Shown piece by piece: positions 17,232 to 25,465 of a stretch of DNA of 64,000 nt. The stretch is from NCBI GenBank assembly GCA_964360255.1, contig CAYHVK010000004.1:124001-188000 (forward strand), in the 5' to 3' direction. Position 1 is the first letter of the stretch, and each line of letters starts with the position of its first letter. The notes under the pieces were generated by a model. The model did not search any database. It was not told the DNA's origin and saw only the letters and a list, made by a program, of their open reading frames with translations. A program made the position numbers and the translations under genes. The stretch is from CAYHVK01 sp964360255. GTDB lineage: Bacteria > Bdellovibrionota > Bdellovibrionia > Bdellovibrionales > UBA1609.

Positions 17232-17746
17232 AAATGCAAAAAATCGCAATTATCGGCAATTCGGGCGGCGGCAAAACTGCTTTGGCCCGTCACCTTGGGC
17301 AACTTTACGGTTTGCCGGTGACCCACGTCGATTCGATTCAGTTTTTGCCCGGAATGAAAATTCGTCCTCATGCCGAATCCATACAAATTCTCTCAGAAAT
17401 TCAGACTCGAGAGGCTTGGATTATCGATGGGTACGGGCCACTTGATATTTTAACGGGCCGCCTGGCCTTAGCCGATCAAATCTATTTTATCGACCTGCCA
17501 ATTTGGCGGCATTTTTGGTGGTGCACAAAACGCCAAGTGAAAAATATTTTCTCTCGGCGAGCTGAATTAGTAGAAGGTTGTAATGAACTCACTTTTGAAC
17601 ACACGAAAAAGCTCTACCAATCTCTTTGGCAAGTTCACACCAAGATGCGCCCCGAAATGCTGCGCATTCTAGGACGCGAACCTCTATGCGAAAAGACCAT
17701 GCACGTCCATACGCTCCACCAGCTGCGCGAACTTATGCGACCCTGA
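17228..17746 (+). CDS. P-loop kinase, adenylate-kinase/FlaR-like
   Basis: 172 residues. Walker A is GNSGGGKT near residue 10, followed by the HVDSIQFLPGM segment that in this group (AAA_18/FlaR, DNA topology modulation proteins) follows the P loop. A basic lid-like stretch RHFWWCTKRQVKNIFSRR sits near residue 98. It probably phosphorylates a small nucleotide-like substrate; the substrate is unknown. It is translationally coupled to the BFD-like gene (ATGA overlap). Confidence 0.72.
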   Translation: MKMQKIAIIGNSGGGKTALARHLGQLYGLPVTHVDSIQFLPGMKIRPHAESIQILSEIQTREAWIIDGYGPLDILTGRLALADQIYFIDLPIWRHFWWCTKRQVKNIFSRRAELVEGCNELTFEHTKKLYQSLWQVHTKMRPEMLRILGREPLCEKTMHVHTLHQLRELMRP

Positions 17747-17795
17747 GAGCATATTTTAGCAAAGCTTCTGACATAAATAGCCAGAGTTTGACACC

Positions 17796-17865
17796 TACAG
17801 ACGACGTTCGATAGTGAGCAAAGGCACTAGGTACCGCTCGTGCTCGTTATCGAACGTCGTCTGTA
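17796..17865. repeat. Long near-perfect inverted repeat between convergent genes
   Basis: Arms 17796-17820 and 17841-17865 can pair over 25 positions: 18 Watson-Crick pairs from the outside (including ACAGACGACGTTCGATA with its complement), then two G-U type pairs, then GAGCA with TGCTC. The loop is 20 bases. It lies midway between two convergent genes. There is no T run on either side, so it is not a standard intrinsic terminator; a bidirectional RNA-end structure or a remnant of a palindromic element are the alternatives. Confidence 0.7.
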
Positions 17866-17893
17866 TGCATTAATGAAGTTATCAATTGGTAAC

Positions 17894-18334
17894 CTATCGG
17901 GCGAGGCGATAGGCAATCATGGCTTCAACGTCGGGGCGGCACGTACCGCAAGCGGTGCTGGCTGACGTCCATTCGCTGACTTTTTTAGGAGTGTGAGCGC
18001 CCACAACAATGGCGCGGTCAATGGTTTCGCAAGCAACAACGCGGCAGTGGCAAACCTCTTCGGCCTCATAAGGATACTTCCATTGGCCTTTTAATTTTAA
18101 AATCAATTCACGCATGAGCATTTCAGCGGTGGTGGTGCCCACAGGATAAGACAAATCACCAAGGCCACCCGTCATACGCGAGCGCCATTTTTCTGCGAGC
18201 CGGATTAAATCCGGCCCACCAATTACTTTTAAAGAAGATTTTTGAATAATACCATTATCGTCAATTTCAAGCTGGCCGAAAATTTCTTCTCGACCAGGAA
18301 TGCTAATTTTCTCAGTAATAATCTTATTAGACAT
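17894..18334 (-). CDS. Protein with iron-sulfur-assembly-like N-terminus and BFD [2Fe-2S] domain
   Basis: 146 residues from the ATG at 18334 (an in-frame GTG lies six bases earlier). The first ~80 residues (GQLEIDDNGIIQKSSLKVIGGPDLIRLAEKW and on, with no Cys) resemble a NifU-like scaffold without its ligands. The C-terminal 55 residues are a BFD-type domain with CHCR and ACGTCRPDVE, the normal CxC...CxxC ligand set. It follows the RND pump gene by 14 bases and may be read through from it, although no functional link is evident. Confidence 0.65.
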   Translation of the reverse strand: MSNKIITEKISIPGREEIFGQLEIDDNGIIQKSSLKVIGGPDLIRLAEKWRSRMTGGLGDLSYPVGTTTAEMLMRELILKLKGQWKYPYEAEEVCHCRVVACETIDRAIVVGAHTPKKVSEWTSASTACGTCRPDVEAMIAYRLAR

Positions 18335-18348
18335 ATCCACCAGTCCTA

Positions 18349-21300
18349 TTAAACGTGCTTTCCATTTGCATGTACACCCGAGGTTTTGGATGCATGACCT
18401 GAAGTTTGAGATGTCACTGCTGACTCAGAAGTCGCTGGTACGGCTAACATGCCTTCAGCTATGAGCTCTTCATCACTACCAATCCCCTCACCACCGAGTA
18501 CACCTGTCACTTTTGCTAATGACCAACGACGGAATCTTTCAACGAAAGAATAAGCGGCTGGAATAATAATTAAAGTTAATAGTGTCGAGCTGATCAAACC
18601 ACCGACGATGGCAATACCCATACTTGTACGCTGCTTTGAAGCTTCGTTAAGACCAATTGCAAGAGGCATCGTACCGGCAATCAGCGCCATTGTAGTCATA
18701 ATGATTGGGCGCAAACGCACTCGACCCGCTTCAACAATAGCTTCTACCAGTGACATACCTTTTCTGAGCTCTTGATTCGCGTAATCCACGAGAAGAATAG
18801 AGTTCTTCGTCGAGACACCGAGAAGCATAATCACACCAATCCACGAGAAAATATTAAGGGATTCATTCGTGATAAAAAGGGCGAAGAACGAACCCGCAAT
18901 TGCTAGTGGAAGCGCAAGCATGATTGTAAATGGAGTTACAAAAGACTCATACAAACTTGCAAGTACAAGATAGATGAAAAGAATACCGAGGCCCATGGCC
19001 ATGATCATGCTTGCACCTAACTCTTCAAAGTTCTCGGCTTGACCGATGTACATATAAGTCATTCCATCAGGAAGTTTTGTTTCTGGATCCTGCTCGAGCA
19101 TAACTTTTACGTCAGCTAAGATATCACCAAAACCTGCGCCCGGTGCTACGTCACCGTTAATTTGCACATAGCGATTGCGATCTTGACGAGTGATCTTCGA
19201 CGGACCCGTTGTTTCAACCGCATTGGCAATTCGTGAAATCGGAACCAATCGTCCATTGATGTTCGGTACGTAAGTTTCAGCATATGCTGCTTTTAAATCA
19301 CGCTGATCATCCTTAAGACGAACTCGAATATCATACTCACGATCATTCTCTCTGAATTTGGCGGCTTCAACACCATCCACCTGCGCGCGAAGTTCTCCGC
19401 CCGCAGCTGTACTTGATACACCCAACGCCTCTTGGCGTTCTTTAATAAATTGAACTTGAAACTCAGGTTTGCCAGGCCGGAAGCTCACATCCGGATCTAA
19501 TAGTTTTGGATATTTTTTAAGTTTTTCATAAAGTTTCAATCCTACTTTTTCGAGTTCTTTAATATCAGTACCTACGATGTTAAGCGTGAAAGGACGCATA
19601 CCGCCGCCCACCGCATCGTAATCTTTCACTTGCGGAGTGTATTCGGCATAAGGTTTGAGCTGTTCACGAATTTTGGCTTTAACACCACTCGTATCCAGTT
19701 TACGCTCTGACCGCGGAACAAGTTCAACGAAGGCGTTGGCCGTCGTCGCGTCCCCATCTTTGTTACCGGATGTACTGCCTACAATACGAACCTCAGGGTT
19801 CGAGCGAATAATTTTATCCATCTCAAGTAAGAGCGAATCAGTTTTTTCAAGGGACGTCCCTGGTGGAGTCGAGAAGGAAACTAAGAACTCACCGGCATCC
19901 TGTGGTGGCAAGAATGTCTTTGTCACTTTGCCTGCAGCCATAATACTAAGAGCGAAAATTAAAAAACCTCCGCCTAATGTTTTAATCGGATGTTTAAGCA
20001 CCCAGTGAATAATAGACACATAACGCGTCTCTAGGGCTGTTTGAAAACGATCAAAAGGACCAATCAAATAACGATAAACAAAACGAGTCTTATCGTGCTC
20101 GGCCGAAGTGGCCATGTAAGCTGAAAGCATTGGTGCCACAGTCATTGCATCCATCAATGAAATGATCATTGCGAAACATACAGTGAGACCGAATTCTTTG
20201 AAGAACTGTCCGACTACCCCAGATAAAAATCCGACGGGACCAAACACCGCGATCACGGTGAACGTCGTCGCAATAACAGCCAGGCGCACTTCACCCGTTC
20301 CTTCAATGGCGGCTTTGAGTGGTGATTTACCTAATTCTAAGTGGCGGAAAATATTTTCTCGCACCACAATGGCATCATCTACGAGAAGACCCACCGCCAA
20401 AGTCAGGGCTAAAAGTGACATTAAGTTAATTGAGAAACCGGCGAGTGACATTAATATAAAGGCGCCGATCATCGAGTTCGGAAGAGCCAGTGACGTAATA
20501 AACGTCGAGCGACCGCTACCTAAGAATAAGAACACAACAACAATCGCGAGCAATACACCGATAATAATTGTTTCTGTCACATCGACAATGTTGGCATGAA
20601 TCCATTTTGAGCCATCACGGACAATAAGAAGCTCAGCTTTGTTCTCTTTTTTCAAGCTGGCATTGATTTTATCAACCTTTTTCAAAAGCTCATCTACCAC
20701 ACGAGTCGTGTTGGCGCCCGACTGTTTGTAAATCAAAATAAAGAGAGATTTTTCGCCATTGACGTAAGTGCGAGATTTTTCGTCTTCTAAAGTATCATTA
20801 ATTTCGCCCACGTCTTTAACTGTGACCGGGACATCGTTACCGAAGAAATTGACGATCACCGACGAGATGTCTTCAATTTTCGGAAACTCACCCATACTGC
20901 GGTAAACAAGTTCATTGGTTTTTGTTTCTTTTTTACCAATCGGAACATTCTCACCCGAGAGTTTAATTCGCTCTGCCACCTGGATGGCAGAAACTTCGTG
21001 AGCTTTAAGTTTATTACGATCGAGAACAACTTGAATTTCACGCTTACGACCGCCCAGAACTTCAACAAGCCCCACTTGACGAACTTGCTCGAGCTGCGGA
21101 CGAATCTCTTCGTCCGCAAAATCAAAAAGATCTTTCGCATCCATATTCGACTTTAAAGCTAAACTGAGAATGGCTTGATCGGCCGGGTCAATACGACGAA
21201 TGATCGGCTCATCAATTTCGTTAGGCATATTACGTTTGGCCCGAGTCACGGCATTACGAATTTGATCTTCAGCATAACGAATGTCCACGTCGAGATAGAA

Positions 21301-21582
21301 TTCAGCGACTACCGTACCCACTCCCTCTTGGCCAACAGCCGAGAGACGCTTAAGGCCTGAAATTGTCGAGATTTCATTCTCCATGGGTTTTACAATAAGA
21401 GTTTCAATTTCTGCTGGGCCCGCTCCGCGATAAGGAACATTCACCGTTACAATAGGAAACGTTACATCGGGGAATAAATCCACCGGCATTCTTTGCATAA
21501 AAATTAAACCGGCGACGATAATAAGACTCAAAATACTAGTAATAAAAACGGGTCTACTAATTGATAGCTTTGCTAAATCCAT
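18349..21582 (-). CDS. RND-family inner-membrane transporter (AcrB/HAE1-like)
   Basis: 1077 residues, the usual length for the family. It starts with the typical MDLAKLSISRPVFITSIL, has the first large periplasmic loop (FPDVTFPIVTVNVPYRGA), TM2-6 from ~335, the proton-relay pair D402-D403 in GLLVDDAIVVREN, and a second loop followed by TM8-12 (WIGVIMLLGVSTKNSILLVDYAN). It should export drugs or lipophilic compounds using the proton gradient. It stands behind tolC (three bases) and tetR, but no periplasmic adaptor gene is in the operon, which is unusual. Confidence 0.93.
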   Translation of the reverse strand: MDLAKLSISRPVFITSILSLIIVAGLIFMQRMPVDLFPDVTFPIVTVNVPYRGAGPAEIETLIVKPMENEISTISGLKRLSAVGQEGVGTVVAEFYLDVDIRYAEDQIRNAVTRAKRNMPNEIDEPIIRRIDPADQAILSLALKSNMDAKDLFDFADEEIRPQLEQVRQVGLVEVLGGRKREIQVVLDRNKLKAHEVSAIQVAERIKLSGENVPIGKKETKTNELVYRSMGEFPKIEDISSVIVNFFGNDVPVTVKDVGEINDTLEDEKSRTYVNGEKSLFILIYKQSGANTTRVVDELLKKVDKINASLKKENKAELLIVRDGSKWIHANIVDVTETIIIGVLLAIVVVFLFLGSGRSTFITSLALPNSMIGAFILMSLAGFSINLMSLLALTLAVGLLVDDAIVVRENIFRHLELGKSPLKAAIEGTGEVRLAVIATTFTVIAVFGPVGFLSGVVGQFFKEFGLTVCFAMIISLMDAMTVAPMLSAYMATSAEHDKTRFVYRYLIGPFDRFQTALETRYVSIIHWVLKHPIKTLGGGFLIFALSIMAAGKVTKTFLPPQDAGEFLVSFSTPPGTSLEKTDSLLLEMDKIIRSNPEVRIVGSTSGNKDGDATTANAFVELVPRSERKLDTSGVKAKIREQLKPYAEYTPQVKDYDAVGGGMRPFTLNIVGTDIKELEKVGLKLYEKLKKYPKLLDPDVSFRPGKPEFQVQFIKERQEALGVSSTAAGGELRAQVDGVEAAKFRENDREYDIRVRLKDDQRDLKAAYAETYVPNINGRLVPISRIANAVETTGPSKITRQDRNRYVQINGDVAPGAGFGDILADVKVMLEQDPETKLPDGMTYMYIGQAENFEELGASMIMAMGLGILFIYLVLASLYESFVTPFTIMLALPLAIAGSFFALFITNESLNIFSWIGVIMLLGVSTKNSILLVDYANQELRKGMSLVEAIVEAGRVRLRPIIMTTMALIAGTMPLAIGLNEASKQRTSMGIAIVGGLISSTLLTLIIIPAAYSFVERFRRWSLAKVTGVLGGEGIGSDEELIAEGMLAVPATSESAVTSQTSGHASKTSGVHANGKHV

Positions 21583-21585
21583 AAA

Positions 21586-23037
21586 TTAATCCTTGCGATA
21601 GAGGCCGAGTTGGTTGATTTGACGAATTAGCTCTGACTGATAATTAATCAAATTTAAAGTAGCTGATAAATAATCCTGCTCATACTGAAGCACTTGAAAT
21701 AAAGTTGTTCGGCCACGTTGGTGGCGACGACGTTCAAGATCCATCTTCTGTCTTTGTGTCTTGAGCAGACTTTGAGAGAGCTCATAACGACGTTTCGTAC
21801 TTTGCAGGTTCGATACAAGAGTTTTCTGGTCACGATCATTATTAAGCTTTTGTTTTTTTAGTAAATGGTCTTTTGCCCCTAACTCTTGCTTATAACCTTG
21901 GCGAATTTTAATGGGATCCCAAAAAAACAGCGGAGCTTGAAAGCGCACACCCACAACATAAATCGGGTGATCACTGTCCCATGAGTCTTCATAGGCTCGG
22001 CCTTCACGTTGACCAAGACCATTGTATGAGTAAGTCCCATAAACATCTAAAATCGGTTTTAATTTTTCAATAGACATTTGGTTGTCAGATTTTCCAATTA
22101 AGATCTCTTGCTCTACAGCTCGTGTCTGATCGAGATTCAGTTCTGGATCATATACAATATGTGTTGGCGTTTTAATAACGGGCTCACCCAAAACTTCTTT
22201 GACCTCATCTGAAGAAATTCCACGCATTGTATTGAATGCACGCACCGCCGCCCGCTCATTCTCTTCAGCCTCTAAAACTTCAAGTTCGCTGAGTTCTTTT
22301 GCGGCTCGAGCTTGCACAAGATCTGCACCCTCTGCCAGCGCATTCGCTGCACGTCCCTTCATCCAATTGAAGAGCTTGCTATTCACCTCATAACTCTCGC
22401 GGCGAGCCTTTAGAATTTCTCGTGCAAAGTAAAGTGCATTGTAAGTTGTTTGAGCTTCGATGCGAATGCTATCGAGATTGAGGCGCTGCTCATAAAAAGC
22501 TTTCTTTTGAACGGCACCAATAGCATCACTCTCTGCGCGAATACGTGAACCAAAACCATTGCGCCATAAAGATTGGGTGAGCTCAACAGAAGGCGATGCC
22601 GTATAATACTCAGGCACCGGTACAAATGCTGAACCCGCACCAATTGTATCGCGATAATGAGTTCCATAATTCAATTTTAAATTTGTACCTGTGCTAAAAT
22701 CTTTTTCGATCCCAATATTGTATTCAGAGGTGTCCGTACGCTCACCATCAATGTTCTGATTGAATGTCGGCTTTTCATTTCGGCCCTCTTGATACATCAC
22801 TGAAATTTGAGGCAAGAAAAGAACATTTTTCTCGGAGCTTCGTTTTTTTGCACCTTCGAAACCCTCTTGGGCGGCACGATAGGCCGGGTTGCCACCCGCC
22901 ACTTGTGAAAGATAATCATCCATGTTTATGGATGCACTTTTTGCCGCACCCGGTGTTTCAGCACGGCTGCTCGCCGCCCCTGCTAAAATTAGCATAATTG
23001 TTAAGCTCATTATTAATATCAAACACAACTGCTTCAT
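21586..23037 (-). CDS. TolC-family outer-membrane efflux protein
   Basis: 483 residues. A signal peptide (about 1-26) precedes two OEP repeats with long alpha-helices (NPAYRAAQEGFEGAKKRSSEK; GYKQELGAKDHLLKKQKLNND) and beta segments for the outer-membrane pore (FSTGTNLKLNYGTHY). It forms the trimeric exit duct of a tripartite pump. It begins two bases after the TetR gene stop and is followed by the RND gene three bases later, so all three are one transcription unit. Confidence 0.9.
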   Translation of the reverse strand: MKQLCLILIMSLTIMLILAGAASSRAETPGAAKSASINMDDYLSQVAGGNPAYRAAQEGFEGAKKRSSEKNVLFLPQISVMYQEGRNEKPTFNQNIDGERTDTSEYNIGIEKDFSTGTNLKLNYGTHYRDTIGAGSAFVPVPEYYTASPSVELTQSLWRNGFGSRIRAESDAIGAVQKKAFYEQRLNLDSIRIEAQTTYNALYFAREILKARRESYEVNSKLFNWMKGRAANALAEGADLVQARAAKELSELEVLEAEENERAAVRAFNTMRGISSDEVKEVLGEPVIKTPTHIVYDPELNLDQTRAVEQEILIGKSDNQMSIEKLKPILDVYGTYSYNGLGQREGRAYEDSWDSDHPIYVVGVRFQAPLFFWDPIKIRQGYKQELGAKDHLLKKQKLNNDRDQKTLVSNLQSTKRRYELSQSLLKTQRQKMDLERRRHQRGRTTLFQVLQYEQDYLSATLNLINYQSELIRQINQLGLYRKD

Positions 23038-23039
23038 AA

Positions 23040-23699
23040 CTAACCTTTACCTTCTTTTTCTGGACTCATTCCGTTTAAAAACATTTCTAAAATCGCGTGC
23101 ACGTATCGTTCACGTACTTTTTGATCAAATATATTTTCATTCTGCATTTTCTTACGCATGTGGTTCATCCGCAGCGTGTGCTGAATGCCACCAAAGAAAG
23201 TGCTGCAAATATCCATCGCGTGGATATCTGAGCGCAAGTAACCTTGTTTTTGAGCGGAGCGAATAAATCCTGCTACTTTATCAAAAAACTGAAAAGCAAT
23301 ATCTTGAAAGACCTCGCTCGCATGGGAGTTTCCATTTTCAATTTCACGACGCATGATTTGGCACGCGTCCGGGTTTTTTAGATTATCATCAATCATGTAT
23401 TCGATTAAAAGACGTAACCTAAAACGAAAATCGTCGTTAGACGTCGGACGCAGGATTTTTGTCTCGAGAAAATTGGTCCACTCATCGACAAATGCATTGA
23501 AACAAGCGTGATAGAGACCTTCTTTGCCTCCGAAATGATAACTCACTAATGCAACGTTCACGTCCGCATTCTCAGCAATTTCTTTTACCGAAGAAGCCTC
23601 GAATCCTTTTTGGGCGAAAAGCTCACGAGAAGTTTTCACCAGGCGCTCTTTGGTTGCGAGATCTTTATCTTTGTTCTTAGAGTCCTTATTATCTGCCAT
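23040..23699 (-). CDS. TetR-family transcriptional regulator of the efflux operon
   Basis: 219 residues. The N-terminal helix-turn-helix is clear (ATKERLVKTSRELFAQKGFE, SVKEIAENADVNVALVSYHF with the YHF recognition-helix signature, GGKEGLYHACF). The C-terminal region is of the CerR/YbiH type (VDEWTNFLETKIL... IMRREIENG). It is the first gene of the tetR-tolC-RND operon and two overlapping palindromes lie immediately upstream of its start, so autorepression relieved by a pump substrate is likely. Confidence 0.9.
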   Translation of the reverse strand: MADNKDSKNKDKDLATKERLVKTSRELFAQKGFEASSVKEIAENADVNVALVSYHFGGKEGLYHACFNAFVDEWTNFLETKILRPTSNDDFRFRLRLLIEYMIDDNLKNPDACQIMRREIENGNSHASEVFQDIAFQFFDKVAGFIRSAQKQGYLRSDIHAMDICSTFFGGIQHTLRMNHMRKKMQNENIFDQKVRERYVHAILEMFLNGMSPEKEGKG

Positions 23700-23707
23700 T
23701 TAAATAT

Positions 23708-23735
23708 GTTAAATGATCGTTTAACTTTATTAAAC
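23708..23735. promoter_or_regulatory. Putative TetR operator (two overlapping palindromes)
   Basis: GTTAAATGATCGTTTAAC (23708-23725) is a palindrome around GATC with one mismatched pair, and GTTTAA-CTTTA-TTAAAC (23719-23735) is a second inverted repeat that shares its right half. They start nine bases upstream of the tetR ATG, in the gap between tetR and pdxJ. Position and symmetry fit a TetR-dimer operator. Confidence 0.65.
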
Positions 23736-23763
23736 AGTTATTTTACGCGTCAAATACGAATTA

Positions 23764-23792
23764 TTGACCTTGTTAGGAATTTCAAATACTTA
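23764..23792 (+). promoter_or_regulatory. Candidate sigma-70 promoter of pdxJ
   Basis: TTGACC at 23764 is separated by 17 bases from TACTTA at 23787. The -35 box is close to consensus and the -10 box is weak. It lies upstream of the GGGAG ribosome-binding site of pdxJ and gives a leader of about 15 bases. Confidence 0.4.
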
Positions 23793-23814
23793 ACACGTCT
23801 CAAAGGGAGATTTG

Positions 23815-24567
23815 ATGGCTCTACTTAGTGTGAATGTAAACAAGATTGCAACGCTTCGAAACGCCCGCGGGGGCGATGTTCCAAACGTTGTGCAATGTTC
23901 AAAAGACATCCTCGACTTCGGCGCCGCCGGAATCACTGTTCACCCTCGACCTGATGAGCGCCATATTAAATTTCAGGACGTTCGTGATATTAAAAAAATG
24001 CTCATGGCCTACAACATTGAAAAAGGCGGCTTACGAGAATTCAATATCGAAGGTTATCCAAGCCCTGAGTTTATGGCTCTTATTGCTGAAATTAAACCCG
24101 ATCAATGTACGCTTGTACCTGACCCCCCAGATGTCATCACATCAAATGCCGGATGGAAGCTCGCCAAGAACAAAGCTTTCCTAAAAGATGTCACTCGTCA
24201 GCTTCAAGGCAGCGGCGCGAGAGTCTCTCTATTTATAGATGTTTTTGAATGGTCAGCAGAAGAGACCGAAGCGCTTAAAGAAATTCATGCTGATCGAGTT
24301 GAGCTTTATACTGAGAAATTTGCGGCCTCCTACCCCACTCCCGAGCGAGATTCTGTGGTCCAAGTTTACGCAAAAGTGGCTCGTGAACTCACATCCTTAA
24401 GTTTTGGCATTAATGCCGGCCATGACCTGAACCTTGAGAATTCAGCCTACTTGATCAAGAATGTACCTGATATCCTTGAGGTTTCTATAGGGCATGCCCT
24501 TATTTCAGAGGCTCTTTACCTAGGGCTACATACGACAATAGGGCGATATTTAAGCGCTTTACGGTAG
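23815..24567 (+). CDS. pdxJ: Pyridoxine 5'-phosphate synthase PdxJ
   Basis: 250 residues from the ATG at 23815 (GGGAG precedes it; the TTG just before is unlikely). PdxJ condenses 1-deoxyxylulose 5-phosphate with 3-amino-2-oxopropyl phosphate to make pyridoxine phosphate in vitamin B6 synthesis. Seen: LSVNVNKIATLRNARGG at the start, ITVHPRPDERHI, FNIEGYPSPEF, TLVPDPPDVITS, VELYTEKFA, FGINAGHDLN and VSIGHALISEAL, i.e. the phosphate-binding and catalytic His/Glu segments of this TIM barrel. The usual TLRNxRG and HPRxDxRHI signatures are intact. Confidence 0.95.
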   Translation: MALLSVNVNKIATLRNARGGDVPNVVQCSKDILDFGAAGITVHPRPDERHIKFQDVRDIKKMLMAYNIEKGGLREFNIEGYPSPEFMALIAEIKPDQCTLVPDPPDVITSNAGWKLAKNKAFLKDVTRQLQGSGARVSLFIDVFEWSAEETEALKEIHADRVELYTEKFAASYPTPERDSVVQVYAKVARELTSLSFGINAGHDLNLENSAYLIKNVPDILEVSIGHALISEALYLGLHTTIGRYLSALR

Positions 24568-24603
24568 GTAAAAACAAAGTTTAATAATAAATCTAAAAGA
24601 CGC

Positions 24604-24632
24604 TTGAGCCTGAGGGCAATCTTTAGTACAAA
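24604..24632 (+). promoter_or_regulatory. Candidate sigma-70 promoter of rpmG
   Basis: TTGAGC at 24604 and TACAAA at 24627 are 17 bases apart and lie just upstream of the strong GGAGG ribosome-binding site of the ribosomal-protein gene at 24653. Confidence 0.4.
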
Positions 24633-24652
24633 CAATCCCTTGCGGAGGCCCC

Positions 24653-24832
24653 ATGGCAAAAAAAGGTAAAGTTAGAATCATCACTCTTGAATGTACAGAA
24701 GCGCGCCCATTGGGTTTGCCACCTTCACGTTACACAACTATGAAGAACACTCAGACGCACCCAGAGCGCCTTGAAAAGAAGAAATACAATCCCAACATGA
24801 AGAAGCACACTCTTCATAAAGAGATTAAGTAA
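24653..24832 (+). CDS. rpmG: Ribosomal protein bL33
   Basis: 59 residues. The N-terminus (MAKKGKVRIITLECTEA) and C-terminal block (THPERLEKKKYNPNMKKHTLHKEIK) match bL33 closely, and GGAGG lies close upstream. Two points differ from textbook bL33: an insert of about five residues (PLGLPPS) before the RYTTMKN segment, and the loss of the C-terminal CxxC pair (NPNMKKH where others have CPxCxKH), so this is a zinc-free form. One Cys remains in LECTEA. It is followed by a strong terminator. Confidence 0.93.
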   Translation: MAKKGKVRIITLECTEARPLGLPPSRYTTMKNTQTHPERLEKKKYNPNMKKHTLHKEIK

Positions 24833-24855
24833 TCTAAATTTCGCAGAAATTTAGA
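24833..24855 (+). repeat. Perfect 10-bp hairpin directly after rpmG
   Basis: TCTAAATTTC and GAAATTTAGA pair perfectly around a GCA loop, starting at the first base after the rpmG stop codon. It lies 20 bases before the intrinsic terminator and may protect the 3' end of this small mRNA. Confidence 0.6.
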
Positions 24856-24874
24856 TCTTCATAAATGTTGAATT

Positions 24875-24906
24875 AAAAGGGAGCTTTTTAGGCTCCCTTT
24901 TTTATT
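24875..24906 (+). terminator. Intrinsic terminator after rpmG
   Basis: AAAAGGGAGC and GCTCCCTTTT form a 10-bp stem with a short T-rich loop, followed by more T residues. This is a classical rho-independent terminator on the plus strand; the A run before it makes it potentially active on the other strand too. Confidence 0.88.
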
Positions 24907-25027
24907 GTCTGATAAAAATCCAGAGTGTTCTGAACTTTCCGACACCACTGCTGCGCAGGTAACTTGCAGTGCGCAAAGGGTCTTCATGCGACCGCCACGT
25001 TAAGCAACACTCCATTGACCAGTAATA

Positions 25028-25465
25028 CTAATCAGCTTTAATACCAATTTTCCGTTTTGAAATATTCGTAGATGGATTCATCAACTCTCGAATTGCATCG
25101 AAAATAACTTTAAATTGAGCATCATATTTATTTTCAAGCATTGCGAGTTTTCTGGCCAAATCTTGATTCGATAATAAAAACTCTCGGAGTTTTACGAAGG
25201 TTCGCATTATCTCAATATTCACAAGAGCGGCTTTTTCACTACGAAGAACACTCGACAACATTGCGACTCCTTGCTCGGTAAAAACCAACGGCAAGTAACG
25301 TCGGCCACCTCGCAAACCTGACTCTTTATTTATTTTTGAGGTGCCAGATTGGCGCCTCAAAAATTCCTCCTCAATTTCAGTTACTTGGAAGACAAAGTCC
25401 TCTGGAAATCTAATCTGATTACGGCGGACAGAACGGGATAAAGATCGGACGGGTTGAAAAGTGAA
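25028..25465 (-). pseudogene. 5'-truncated ORF6N-domain gene remnant
   Basis: The frame reads VRSLSRSVRRN, IRFPEDFVFQVTE, a GGRRYLPLVFTEQGVAMLSSVL block, NIEIMRTFVKLREFL and LENKYDAQFKVIFDAIRELM, which is the ORF6N family (phage-type DNA-binding/regulatory proteins of mobile elements and accessory loci). The first ~35-40 residues, normally with the MLDSDLAELYGV block, are missing: the frame is cut at the TAA (25466-25468) that ends the upstream small ORF and has no plausible ATG there. An internal TTG at 25360 could express only the distal 110 residues. It is most likely dead, left from an insertion or deletion at the edge of the phosphate operon. Confidence 0.7.

Noticed and set aside
17796..17865. 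Integron attC site
   Set aside because: The outer bases do not fit the conserved RYYYAAC/GTTRRRY core pair and no integrase or cassette genes are nearby.
19655..20599. Long open frames antisense to the RND pump gene
   Set aside because: They mirror the codon bias of the real gene, have no start signals and encode Ser/Thr/Asn-rich sequence without domains.
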